From assembly GCA_948567375.1 (NCBI GenBank), contig OX419756.1:65574552-65638551 (forward strand): a DNA stretch of 64,000 bases. Reading direction: 5' to 3'. A model generated the notes under the pieces. That model was not told where the DNA came from and searched no databases. It saw nothing but the letters and a program-made list of their open reading frames with translations. The stretch's first letter is position 1. Each line of letters starts with the position of its first letter. Source of the DNA: Lunularia cruciata. Taxonomy: Eukaryota > Streptophyta > Marchantiopsida > Lunulariales > Lunulariaceae. The position numbers and the translations under genes were made by a program. Below, in pieces: positions 45,519 through 57,440 of the stretch.

Positions 45519-46402
45519 CGTTCCCATCTCAGACAGACATACTAACGAAATATATCAACTAGGATTGCTTCAAAGTTTCTATCCTCGAAACGACTTTGTT
45601 TTTGTGGTTACCACACACAACAGCGATGACACATTCGTTTGTTACGTCGAGGATCATGTCTCTGTATCATCATAAACCATTTACAAATTCAGAGCCCATA
45701 GCCCATTTAAACGAAATAACTGACGGTTGAGTCCACATGTCTCTTTCAAATTACTGCAATGCTAGAATTTCCACACATGAATGATGATGTCACATGAGGT
45801 TTGTCCAAACCTGTTTATGTTGGGTCCTTTTTGTAACACAAGGTTGGACGTAGAAGGAGCATATGTGATCAAGGAGCAATTGGTTAGGAGAGTATTAAGC
45901 CAACTGTTGGAATTGTTCAGCAGCATCGCCATGCCTTTTCCTTTCCAATCCGAATCTCGTGATCTTGTTCACGTGATTTTGACTTCGCGTGGCAAAATTT
46001 GGTTAGTTTGTTGTCTTGTTGACTGTCTGTATGGTACTGCTCAAACTCCTGGTTGAGGGAGACGTTGATCGACCATGATCGAGCACGAAACGAATCTATG
46101 CCCGAGAGTAAAAAATGCCCGTTTAAGACACTACATCTCGGTAACTATTATCTACATACATACGGAATATCCACTGGCCAAGATACCATGTGTTGTACAG
46201 AGTGCCAAAGTCTTCATGTTGAAGAAGAAAGCGTTCGTATTACTGTAGAACAGGATTCTGTTTTTTCAGCCTGACAAGGTCCGCGTTAAAGTCTGGGAAG
46301 TTGCGATCTTTCCACAGAGTAGTGTGAAGCAAGATGCTATGAGGTCTTAATGATTATAGGAAACTTGCTAAGAAACTGGGATAAACACTTTGATATTGTC
46401 AG
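45519..46402 (+). other. Possible 3' flank of the small gene; nothing else supported
   Basis: Frames at 45781-46056 and 46053-46274 are open but show no motif. GC content stays higher than in the repeat-rich parts, so some may be transcribed. Confidence 0.3.
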
Positions 46403-46529
46403 TCAATCATCGAGTCAGAAGGCATCGCAAAGTTCGTGATTAAGCGCGTGCCAGATGTGGCAGCCGAACGACTTGGTGCCGACGAGCCACTTAGACCCTC
46501 GAGACCAACTGTAGCTGAAATTCTGACAA
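46403..46529 (+). pseudogene. Exon-like segment of an unidentified gene
   Basis: An acceptor-like GTCAG precedes 46403, and a donor-like GT (ACAA|GTAAAA) follows 46529. Between them the open frame reads IIESEGIAKFVIKRVPDVA and then AERLGADEPLRPSRPTVAEI, a composition unlike the retroelements. No adjoining exon in the right phase was found on either side, so it may be a stranded exon of a broken or long-intron gene. Confidence 0.3.
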
Positions 46530-46559
46530 GTAAAAAGGAGTCAGTACTTTTGGGTTAAT

Positions 46560-48737
46560 TGACGGTCTTGTTTCCGTCCTTGAAATGGAAATTGTTGGTC
46601 ACCAGTTTCTGGAATGGCCTGCGTCGTTGAGACGCCAAGGTGTAGGTGGTAGTAGGTAGTAGGAACGGGGAACTCTTCTGCAGTCTCCATCTCCTCTCCT
46701 GGTCTTTCTCCTCCTTTTACTCGTTGAGAGGCCGACTTTCCCGAGCCCCAGGAAACGCGCATCTGCCAGCCTTCTTGTAAAGATGGATTCGAATCACCTT
46801 GGGATCCATGCAATTAAATCTTGAGCTCTGCCTCAGCCCAGCCTTTTGGCCATACCCCAACTTTTCAAAGAGCTTCTCGTAATGATCATATTACTGGATT
46901 ACTCAAAATACAAGAGAATGTACGTGGCTATTGTATTTTTCCGACATTTGATTCTCTACTTGAAAGGATATTTATTAACTTCAAAGGTTGACGATTTATG
47001 TAGTCAACTCCTTTTTGGAAGGAAAAAATGGTATCAGAGAATCGAATTTGACCCGCCATATCTTCTTCGAATTACAGAAAAAAAAGCCAGAATAGTAGAC
47101 CAATTATCCTTCAGAAAGGCTTCTAAAATTTCTCACCTTGTTTTATGAATTTAACAAGATGAGAAGAAATATGACATATAATCTACTTATGAATTACTAG
47201 ACTCATAAGAATTTATACTCGATAATGGATAATTGTAGATTCATCAAGGTCACTTCAACATATATCGAATTCGAGAAACTGACCACTTGTTTTTCCATGG
47301 TGGGATTCCTTCATGACACATGTACAAAACATCTACTCATAACAACCAAGAACTAAAAGCTACTTTTGGTTGTAAAATACACCTCTTGACTCGTAGAGAT
47401 GTTTGGTGAAAAATATACAAAATATATCATTGAGTATAAATATAAATATATAAATTTTGATTTTTTATTAGGTTTCTTTGAAATAAAAATAAAACTTATA
47501 TTCAATGTTATCTATATTCTTAATTTTGAGTTCTAACTGATAGTTCAAACATTAAAACAATCATATTCAATGTCAAGGCATGACTCGTATGGCTCTCCTC
47601 AAAGTTGGGCTTAAGAATACCATTCGAAAGAAATATTCAGATTGATGAAAATCGTAAGTAGGGTAGTTTTTTAATTTCAAGGTATTGAAAAATATAATTT
47701 TATTTGAGGACATGGCTCTCATTTCTGAGGTTCTAAGGAATACATTGTGTCAATTTTGTAGCACGACCAAATAACTAGATAGAGAGGTGAATATCTTTAC
47801 TAACAGTGGATACATATACTCAACATACGTAATGCAGACCTGTCTTTTTCTCATCCATATATGTACATATGCATAATATAGCTATTGGCACCCATGCATA
47901 ACTAAATTTTGTTTTGTTAAAGGAAACTTATCACCTACGGAGAAGAACAGGTATATTTTGATACCTTAACTTTCCTTTTTATAAAGAATAATGAAATATT
48001 TTTAATCATATAATGAAGAGAATCCAATATTAGTAGAGAGGCACAATTTTACAGTCAAGTGTAGTAAAGTATGAGCATTGTCTTCCAACATCTATATTCC
48101 TAAATTATATCTATTCTTAAGTACTTAAAATTTTAGATAGTGTATATAAGATATTAGATTTAGACCTAAAGAGTTAGAAAAGAACCAATTAATAGCAACC
48201 AGCAATATATTTTTCATGATTCTGGAAGTTTTGAGTTTGTTTAGTTTTATAAGTTTTATTTTTATATGTACTCACAAACTAAAACTAAAATAAAGAACTA
48301 AGATTTAATAGTTTCTCATAGAAGAAAAATGTATTTCTTAAGAAATAAAAATAAAAATAAACTAAGAAATAAATTAAAAATACCTTTTTTTAGTTGCCAA
48401 AAGGTGAGTGACTTTGAGATCACCCATGAGATGAACAACGGGAACCTTAAGAACAACCCTTATTACTTGGACAAAGGAGAATTGGAGAAATAATTAGTAC
48501 GTGATGAAAGACCACCAAGAACCATGAAAATAGACACAAAATTTTTAGACAAGGTGCTCAAGGATGACATCAAAGTGACCTTTGTTAAGAAGCAACAAAA
48601 GAACAATGGGTGGAGAGTCAAAAGTTAAGAAAAGAGCAATTGTTGAAGCAATTAGGAAGCTGTTCAAACATAAGCAAATGACTTACATTGCTAACAACCA
48701 AGCAATCTTCTTTTAAGTACTTGTACCAAGGAGAATG
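46560..48737. other. Intergenic, mostly AT-rich; nothing supported
   Basis: The minus-strand frame 46541-46813 is low-complexity. Beyond 47150 the DNA is very AT-rich, with no coding signal. Confidence 0.35.
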
Positions 48738-49551
48738 TGACAACCCAACAAATATCACTTTTGTGATAATCAGGTAAGTAAAGTTTGTTCTTGTAGAGAT
48801 ACGATTCAGAATTGGTCAAAGACAAAGCAAAATGATCACAATGTAGTTCTTCTTGATTGCATCTTTAATCGCTCAGGTAGAAACCACACCTAGAAGAGAG
48901 TAACAAGCACTGATTCCAGTCTCGTCACAATTATCACTCCATAATCACAATACTATCCAATCTTTCCAAACAAACTTTGATTGTGATGATTCAGACTTTT
49001 CCAAAGATGTCTACTTCATTGCAAAATGACTTTACCTCAAATTTGTATTTCACCCTTCCACTGAAGGCACAACTTCCTCGACCAAAATTGCTTTGCATCA
49101 ACCTTGCATTGCACTCACAAATGCAGAATACTACCAACACTACAATTCCTCTCAAATCTGTTAAGGCATTGCTTTGATTGCAATTCACTCAGGATCAAAC
49201 ACACAAAATAAAGATCAAGGCTGCCGAATCCAACATCCAACAAGCACATTGATTTTCACTTCAAATTTCTCCTCACACTCACAAACACAAACATAGGATT
49301 GATACTTGAAATTAAGCTCAAGCAACGAGCACTAAGAAATAACACTTTGCTTTATCTATCTTCAAAATTACAAAGTACTAAACAACAACATATTGCAAAT
49401 GCCTCCTTTAAATAGTAGAGTAATTAACAATTACTAACAAAAATACCATTCTACAACAACTCTACAAACCTACAAATCCAAAATAATAATGCATTTCTTC
49501 ATATCTGCCTCTTCAAATCTCAAATCTGTTCCTAATCCGATCCTATGTCTA
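48738..49551 (-). mobile_element. LTR, coiled-coil element family (copy 2)
   Basis: About 814 bases collinear with 9049-9861 and 51267-52080. On the minus strand it follows the purine run AAAGTAAAGAAG and ends TTGGGTTGTCA. A TATTTAAAG box lies near 49414. It sits directly after coiled-coil coding sequence, as a 3' LTR would. Confidence 0.7.
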
Positions 49552-50935
49552 CTTCTTTACTTTGGTCAGCACCTCTTTGGCTGGTGCTTTGCCTTGAAGG
49601 TGCAATCTTTGTACCTTCAAAGTTACTCCATCCAAGCTTTCTCCTTCTTCTTCAACTTTGCTTGGCCTTGTAGCTACGACTTGCACACTTCTCTTTGATC
49701 TTGCTGCCCTTGGGAATGCAAAAGCAATATCTCTTGCTTGCTTGTCTTCTAAATCTACTGTAGGTAACTCCAAAAAAGTCTCATCTCTTCCTTCCATGCG
49801 GTTGATTGCCTCGTGGAACTCCAGTTCTTCTTTGCTAGCCTCTTCTTCCACCAACTACTAGACTTTGGGTTCTCCTTCACTCTTACTGCTAGACTCCCCA
49901 CTCTACAGAGTGAACTGTTCTTATTCTCTTGAGTCCTCACACTTTGACTTGGCTTCTCCTTCCAATTCTCCCTCTGAAGAGGAATCCTTCACCACCACCA
50001 TCTTTGGCTTCAGATTTAGCCTTTTTGTCTTGTATGGCTATAGTGGTGATATTCTTCCTTTGGGTCTGCTTCTCTTTCTTGGCATGGGGATGTCCACCAA
50101 CAATATCTTATCCTTCTTGCTCTTGAGGTAGTGGTCATTGCCTTCACGAACCCACTTGATGTAGTATTGCTCATCTTCATTTGCATCTCTTTGTAAATTG
50201 GGGTGAAAAGTAGGACACCATCCTTCCTCTCTCCTCCAAGCGAAGTAAGTTTAATCCAAAGTAGAAATGGGCTGCAAAGAGTACAAAGTAACAGAGTGGC
50301 ACATCTAGGTCATCAGACCTACTTGCTGGTGTAAAAATTTTGCACAATTCACCGCCTCTCCTACAAACATCTAGTGAAAGAATAGTGCTTGCTGCATCAT
50401 TACATAGGTGGTTTGCTCTGGCTTAAACATGGCCACCATTGTACTGACTATCCTCCTTTGTATTTGGTCTTATAGCTATCCACCTTGTACTTGTTCTTGG
50501 TGCAAGGTCTATTGAAAGAATTCTTCACCTCAACGGTTTCTTCTAAAGAATCACATTTCCAACAAAAAGTGACTCCTCCTACTTCCCTTGCTTCTCTCCC
50601 TAAGACTAATCTCCAATAAAACTTAGTGGATTGAGCCAAATTTCCTCTCTTCCCTTCTATCTTAGGACAGTCTTTGCAATTACAAGCAACAATTTATGCC
50701 ATGAACCCTAGAAAGCTCAAATTCTAATTCCATGCCAAAATGGTGATGTAAAGTTTGCTCAAGACTTTCATCCTTGCCACTACATCTAATAGAAAAATTG
50801 CAAGACCCAACACCGCATTTTGCTTACTTCCCTTTAGTGGCATTGTGTGCTTCCTCTCTCTTGGTCTTTGAAAGATCAAACCCTCCTCAAATCCCAAGAT
50901 TCTAACTCCTTTGGGACAATTATTGAGAGACATGG
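49552..50935 (-). pseudogene. Coiled-coil element protein, N-terminal and middle parts (copy)
   Basis: From right to left: NNCPKGVRILGFEEGLIFQR, WRLVLGREAREVGGVTF, WKCDSLEETVEVKN, YKVDSYKTKY, the acidic middle at about 49860-50130 and FHEAINRMEGRDETFLELP at 49549-49854. These align with 33300-34700 and 53400-53925. The coiled-coil C-terminus is absent: the reading passes from KVQRLHLQGKAPAKEV straight to the LTR, so the copy has an internal deletion. Confidence 0.55.
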
Positions 50936-51266
50936 GATATCATCACAACATTTTAGAACTTCCTTGACAAAGTCTCAATCTTATTGTGTTTTTTCTGATT
51001 GGTCATTCTTCAATCAATCTTCAATTGACACACAAATTTTGTGTGTTGGTTTTCTATCACTCTCAATGTAATCTTGGTCCCAAGGTAATCATTTTTTTAC
51101 ATGTACTTTCTTGATTGGCTAGACCCAAGGAAAAGTTATTATAGGTTCTTTGGATTGGGTTGCATATCATGATACAAAGCCTTCTTACTTTGGATCTATA
51201 CTTCCATAAGTCCAACATGAGTCCTTTTGACCTTGACCTGAGGTTAACTTTAGGTCTATGCCAGCG
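50936..51266. other. Junction DNA between two element copies
   Basis: No gene seen. The 50.9-51.06 kb part may be the far N-terminal region of the coiled-coil frame. The segment next to 51267 is flanking DNA of the third LTR copy. Confidence 0.3.
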
Positions 51267-52080
51267 TGACAACCCGACAAATATCACTTTTGCGGTAATC
51301 AGTAAGTAAAGTTTGTTTCCATAGAGATATGATTTAAAAATGGTCAAACACAAAGTAAAACAATAAAAATCCATTCTTCTTGATTGTGTCTTTAATCTCT
51401 TGGGTAGAAACCACACCTAGAAGAGAGTAACAAACACTAATCATAGTCTCATCACTAATTAACAACACTCATAAATCCCAATACTTCAAATCTTTCCAGC
51501 CAATCTTGATTGTGATGATTCAGACTCTTCTTGAAGAAGGCTGCTACAATACAAAATGACTTCAACTCAGAATTGTGTTCCACCCTTCCACTAAAGGCAC
51601 AACTTCCTTGATCAAAGTTGCTTTGCATCAATCCAATGTTGCACTCACAATTGCAAAATACTACCAACACTACATTCCTCATAGATTTGTAAATGCATTG
51701 CTTTGATTGCTATCCACTCAAGACCAAACACACAAAATGAAATTAACATAGTGGAATTCAACATCTAATAAGCTCACTTACTTGCACTTTGAATTTCTCC
51801 AAAAACTCACAAACACACACAAAGGATTGATACTCAAAATTAATCTGAAACAATGAGCAATGAGTTACAACACTTTGCTTTACTCAACATCAAAAATATG
51901 AATACTAAACAACAACACACTACACATGCTTCCTTTAAATAGGCTTTGCACTTGAAAATTACTAACAAAAATACCATTCTACAACAACTTTACCAACCTG
52001 CAGATCTGAAATGACAAACCACTTCTTCATATCTACCTCTTCATATCTCAAAATTATTTCTACTCCGATCTGATGTAACA
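51267..52080 (-). mobile_element. LTR, coiled-coil element family (copy 3)
   Basis: 814 bases, on the minus strand TGTTACATCAGATCGGAGTA...GTCGGGTTGTCA, the best-defined copy with TG...CA ends. The coiled-coil gene stops 35 bases before it, so this is the 3' LTR of that element. The matching 5' LTR was not found in the window. Confidence 0.75.
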
Positions 52081-52114
52081 CCAACTATGGTTTCCAAACC
52101 TGATGTATCTACAA

Positions 52115-53925
52115 TTACCTCCCTTCTTCAAGTCTATCTAATACTACTACTTTCTCTACTATTTCTATAATCTCTTTTTCAGTCTGAACTACAATTGAAG
52201 TCTTGGGTAATCTATCAACTTCTTTATCAACTAACCCACTCTCCTTTAATGTCTCAAGTAACTCACCCAAAGACACTTGCACACCTACTTCTATGACTTT
52301 GGACTTCTTATTTCCCTTCATCTCATTATGAAGTCTATCTAAATCCAATCTAACTAAAACTAATTTGAGACAGACATTGTCTCTTACCTCTAACATCTTT
52401 CTATCTACACGATCTTCCAAACAAATTAGAAGATTGTTCAAGTTGGTATTCTTCACCTTCCTTTTCCCTATTTCTTGCACCAACGCCTTCAATTTGTGCA
52501 ACCTCACATCTTCTAACTTGACTTTGGCCTCAATACTTAGCCTCACCTTCAACTCCTCAATAACTGCTCCTACCAAATCCAACTCCACACTTAGAACTAT
52601 CTTCTCCTTTCTTTGCTCTACCTCCAATTTTTTCCAATACATTGTCAACTTGTCCTTGAAATTTGCGTTCAATGCTTCCTTCTCTTCCACATACTGGACT
52701 ATTGACCTTCTACACTTTTGATCAACCCTCGCAATCAATCTTCCTCTTGATATCTATTTGCTAACTCTCGCTGCCATGCTTGATCTATTTTTGTTGCACT
52801 CTTCCTAAGACTTTCCAACTTTTGCTCCATCATTGTTGCAATCACCTTTGAGTGTATGGTTTCTACTCTTGCATCAACAACTTCATGCTTCATCTTCTCA
52901 ACCAATGAATTTTTCTCCTTTAGCTCTTTACCATGCTTCATGAAGTTCTCTTACAAGGTATCAAGGCTTTTATTCCAAAGAACTGTTTCAGCCCAAAGTT
53001 CTTTGGCTTCCTTCTCTCCTTGGGTTAGCTTACTCCTCAACTCCAAGGCCTCTTCACTCTAGTGCCTTACCACTTCCAGCTCATCCTTCACTCCAAGATG
53101 ATTTGTCTTCAACTCCACTTTCTTCTTCTATAGTTTCACTAACAAAAGACACATGATCTTTGATAGATACTCAACTCCAAGGTATCTTCCTTCATTGTCT
53201 CCCTCATCTTTGCCTTGGGTAGGTACTTCTTTGGCTAGTGCTTTACCCCAAAGATGCAATCTTCATACCTTCAATGTCACCTCATCCAAGCTCTCTCCTT
53301 CATCTTCAGCTTTGCTTGGACCTACAACTACAGCTTGAGCACTTCTTTTAGATCTTGCTGCTCTTGGAAATACTAAGGGAGCCTCTCCCACTCATTCATC
53401 TTCTAACTCAAAAGTAGGCAACTCCAAAAAAGGCTCATCTCCCCCCTTCATTCAGTCAATCACCTCATGGAACTCCCACTCTTCCTCTCCAACAACCTCT
53501 TTCCTCAATTGCTAAACTTTAGGCTCTCCCTCACTCTTGCTGCTAAACTCTCCACTTTGCAAAGTGAACTCTTCTTCTGCTCTTGAGTCTTCACACTTTG
53601 ATTCAGTTTTTCCTTCCAATTCTTCCTCCAAAGATGGTTCCTTCACTTGTATTGGCGCTAGCTTCAGATTTAGCCTTCTTATCTTTTGTGGTTGTACCAA
53701 TGTTATTCTTCATTTGGGTCTACTTCTCTTTCTTGCCCTGGAGATGTCCACCAAGACTTCCGCTCCTTCCTGCTCTTGAGGTAGTAGTCATTGCCTTCTT
53801 GAACCCAATTGATATAATATTGCTCATCTCCATCGACTGTCATCGAGAAAATAGCCCACATGTACCCTTGAGGCTTTTGGTGTGATAAATTTTCTTTTCC
53901 TCTTCTAGTTGTTGTAAGGAACATG
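52115..53925 (-). pseudogene. Coiled-coil element protein, middle and C-terminal parts
   Basis: The frame 52738-52115 (207 codons, ending LDRLEEGR) is clean and contains LNNLLICLEDRVDRKMLEVRDN and IEVGVQVSLGELLETLKESG. A frameshift near 52740 joins it to 52941-52735 (VEKMKHEVVDARVETIHSKV, DQAWQRELANRYQEED). Further right come the acidic middle (LEEELEGKTESKCEDSRAEE, 53700-53512) and the basic linker to 53924. Length, order and heptads match 33966-35818 on the plus strand. It is interrupted and probably not made. Confidence 0.6.
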
Positions 53926-54399
53926 GATTTATGTCAATATGTCTCAAGTGTAGTTTTATGCTACCTTGCTGCAGGAGATATTTCCTATATTATTGTGCAG
54001 CGGGGAAAAGTTATGGTGTTATTAGCTCAAGGAGTCTTTTAATGTGGCTTGAGCCAAGAAATAATGTTGGATTACACTAGCTCAGGTTCTATTTTACATT
54101 ATTGGAATGAAGGAGTATTTGCCTTAGAAGAGGAGAAAAAAGGAGTCTTTGAGTTGGAAATACTTGGGAGGCTTTAGAGGAGTATTGACAATGAAAGGTT
54201 TGGGGGAAAAACAGCAGAAAAAAGTTAGAAGAATGAAGGAACTCAGCTCGGAAGGAGAGGATTTTTGAGGGAAAAGGTTCTGGACAGAGGGCTGCAGGGG
54301 AAGATTTTTGGGAGATATACCTAGCTGTGCAGGGCTTTGAGGGAAGGACAGGAAGGAAAAGGGGAGAAAGGCCTGCTAGGAAAAAGGAGAATTATCTAA
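53926..54399. other. Flank of tandem array; nothing supported
   Basis: Becomes purine-rich (G/A) on the plus strand towards 54400, grading into the array. Confidence 0.3.
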
Positions 54400-55960
54400 G
54401 GGCTAGGGCTTGGCCAGGAGAGAGAGAGTTTTTTCGAAAGTGCTTGCTGTGCATAAATTTGGAGAGAAAGCCTTGCTGGGAGAAAGGAGAATTATCAAAG
54501 GGCTAGGGCTTGGCCAGGAGAGAGAGATTTTTTTTGAAAGTGCTTGCTGTGCAGAAATTTGGAGAGAAAGGCCTGCTGGGAGAAAGGAGAATTATCGAAG
54601 GCTAGCTTGGACCAGGAGAGAAATTTTCAAAATGTGAGAGGGCAGGGCTGTGCTTGGACCAGGAGAGAAATTTTCAAAATGTGAGAGGACAGGGCTGTGC
54701 TTGGACCAGGGGAGAAATTTTTGAAATGTGAGAGGGCAGGGCTGTGCTTGGACCAGGAGAGAAATTTTTGAAATGTGAGAGGGCAGGGCTGTGCTTGGAC
54801 CAGGAGAGAAATTTTTGAAATGTGAGAGGGCAGGGCTGTGCTTGGACCAGGAGAGGAATTTTTGAAATGTAAGAGGGCAAGGCTGTGCTTGGACCAGGAG
54901 AGGAATTTTTGAAATGTGAGAGGGCAGGGCTGTGCTTGGACCAGGAGAGGAATTTTTGAAATGTAAGAGGGCAGGGCTGTGCTTGGACCAGGAGAGGAAT
55001 TTTTGAAATGTGAAAGGAGTCTTGAAGGGCTGAAGGCTTTTGGAGATGCCTTAGGGCTGTGTTTTGGACCAGGAGAGAAATTTTTGAAATGTGAGGGGAG
55101 TCTTGAAGGGCTGAAGGCTTTTGGAGATGCCTTAGGGCTGTTGTTTGGACCAAGATATGAATTTTCAAAATGTGAAAGGAGTCTTGAAGGGCTGAAGGCT
55201 TTTGGAGATGCCTTAGGGCTGTGTTTTGGACCAGGAGAGGAATTTTTGAAATGTGAGGGGAGTTTTGCAGGGCTGTGCTTGGACCAGGACAGGAATTTTT
55301 GAAATGTGAAAGGAGTCTTGAAGGGCTGAAGGCTTTTGGAGATGCCTTAGGGCTGTGTTTTGGACCAGGATAGGAATTTTTGAAATGTGAAAGGAGTCTT
55401 GAAGGGCTGAAGGCTTTTGGAGATGCCTTAGGGCTGTGTTTTGGACCAGGAGAGAAATTTTTGAAATGTGAGAGGGCAGGGTTGTGCTTGGACCAGGAGA
55501 GAATTTTTCAAAATGTGAGAGGAGTCTTGAAGGGCTGTGCTTGGACCAGGAGAGAAATTTTTGAAATGTGAGAGGGCAGGGCTGTGCTTGGACCAGGAGA
55601 GGAATTTTCTAAATGTGAGAGGGCAGGGCTGTGCTTGGACCAAGAGAGGAATTTTTGAAATGTGAGGGGAGTCTTGCAGGGCTGTGCTTGGACCAGGACA
55701 GGAATTTTTGAAATGTGAAAGGAGTCTTGAAGGGATGAAGGCTTTTGGAGATGCCTTAGGGCTGTGTTTTGGACCAGGAGAGAAATTTTTGAAATGTGAG
55801 GGGAGTCTTGAAGGGCTGAAGGCTTTTGGAGATGCCCTAGGGCTGTGTTTTGGACCAGGAGAGAATTTTTTGAAATCTGAGTGAGTGTCTTCATGGCTGA
55901 AGGATTTTGGAGATGTCTTAGGGCTGTGCTTGGACCAAGAGATGCAATTTCGAAATCTGA
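54400..55960 (+). repeat. Composite tandem array of 47- and 81-base units
   Basis: It begins with about 100-base units (GGCTAGGGCTTGGCCAGGAG...), then a 47-base unit (TTGGACCAGGAGAGAAATTTT core) repeated many times. It then mixes with an 81-base unit that has an insert containing GGCTGAAGGCTTTTGGAGAT. The 81-base unit equals 27 codons, so open frames run through it in both strands (for example 54979-55302), but the 47-base unit shifts frame and no start or context supports a protein. Confidence 0.9.
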
Positions 55961-56324
55961 GCAGTGCTTGAAAGTGTAGGGGAGACAAAGTGTTTTCTCT
56001 CAAAGGAATGAACAATGTGCAGGAGAGGAAGTGATTGGACAGAAGAGAAATTTTTGCAAGTGTGAAGGGGTTTGGGCAGAAGTTGAAGAGAACAAAATTT
56101 TGTAGGGAAGCAAGAGGACAAGAGATTCAGACAGTAGAGAATTTGCAGGTCTGAAGGGGATTTGCTGCAGAAGTTGCCGAAGGATATCTCCCAAAGTCAG
56201 GAAGAAGAAGAGGAGAATTTTGAAGTGGATCAGTTCATCTGGAGCAAGGGCAAGAAAATATTTGAAGTTGGTTGGCCTGTCTAAATGGAGTGAATCTGAT
56301 CTGCAAAACAAGGCATAGGAGAAT

Positions 56325-56560
56325 GAAGAGGTTTAGAGGGTGAGTTGCCTTCTCTGCTGTCGGACATAGTATATGTGAAGTGCCGGGCTGAGTTGATGAG
56401 CAGCTGCAACCTTAGGGGCAGGCATTGCCTTGACTAGAACTATTTGACTTATCTAACCTTGTGAACTTTGTTGTTGAAATTCTTGTGAATGATGAGTCTT
56501 GGAAGCGGATTTGTGTTATGAATTGTGACTAGAGTTGAGGAAAACTCCATTCTAGGAGCT
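56325..56560 (+). repeat. Tail sequence shared by both tandem arrays
   Basis: GAGGGTGAGTTGCCTT...GGACATAGT...TGTGAAG ... TTGTGAACTT...ATGAATGATGA...GAATTGTGACTAG corresponds to 63790-64000. It marks the two arrays as parts of one element family. Confidence 0.55.
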
Positions 56561-57009
56561 CTTAGTCTGGTCCAAGTAAAAAGCATAATTAAATGATCTG
56601 AGTGCCCAGGTTTATGTTCAGTTAGATCACTCAGTTGTCATTTATTTTATTTTATCAAAGGGCCACCTGAACTAGGTCTATGAACTGCCAGATCACAAAC
56701 CATAGCTTGAACCTGATGAGAAAATAGGATATGAGACCAAGCAGAGGTAGAAACCATAACACCAGACTCACATGACAAGATTGGTTTTGCAAAAGTCAAG
56801 GATAAAACAAAACCTTCAGGGTGAGCCAACCTCAGGGAAACTAAAACAACAAGTTCATATAGGGACAAATTCTTGACAATCTAGGAGTAGGTAAGGAATG
56901 TCAATCTGCAGGAAAATCCAAAAGAAAGACAGTAAGGAAAACTAAGCAGAAGCAGCCATGTGCTTGGCGCACTCTCAAGACCAGACGTTCCCCACGACAC
57001 CGCTGCTCT
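56561..57009. other. No supported feature
   Basis: Short frames only. Probably flanking or internal element DNA. Confidence 0.3.
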
Positions 57010-57440
57010 TCATACGTTGAGGTGAGAATAAGACACCATCCGTCCCCTCTCCTCCAAGCTAAGTAAGTTTAATCTAAAGAGGAAGTGAGTTGCAAAGGGT
57101 ATGAAGTAATGGGGCAGCATATTCATTCTCCAATTGGTAATTATTTTCTTGACGTGTTGGTGCAAACACTTTGCCCAATCTACCGCCTCTCCTGCAAACG
57201 TTTGGTGGAAGAACACAGCCTGTTGCATTGTTACATAGGTGGTTTGCTTTGGCTTAAATGTGGCCACCAGCATGCTGATGATCCCTCTCTATACTGGGTC
57301 CTTATAACTTTCCATCTTGTACTTATTTTGGGTCCAAGGTCTAGTGAAAGAATTCTTCAGCTTGGCAGTTTCTTCTAAAGACTCATACTTCCCATAGAAG
57401 GTGACTCTCCCTACTCCCCTTGCTTCTCTCCCCAAGACTA
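57010..57440 (-). pseudogene. N-terminal module of the coiled-coil element protein (fragment)
   Basis: The frame 57273-57010 reads FKPKQTTYVTMQQAVFFHQT, then AVDWAKCLHQHV, then PHYFIPFATHFLFRLNLLSL. It matches 33820-34060. Upstream minus-strand sequence to 57440 matches the FYxKCDS/KYKVDSY segment with frame breaks. It is separated from the rest of the protein (53925) by the tandem array, so one element may have contained both or been split by it. Confidence 0.55.

Noticed and set aside
46541-46813. Minus-strand 90-codon frame
   Set aside because: Gln/Glu/Gly-rich low complexity without a motif, and no splice partners.
54674-56015. Long open frames through the 47/81-base array on both strands
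   Set aside because: They follow from the 27-codon repeat period and purine bias; the 47-base units shift frame, and there is no start context or family similarity.
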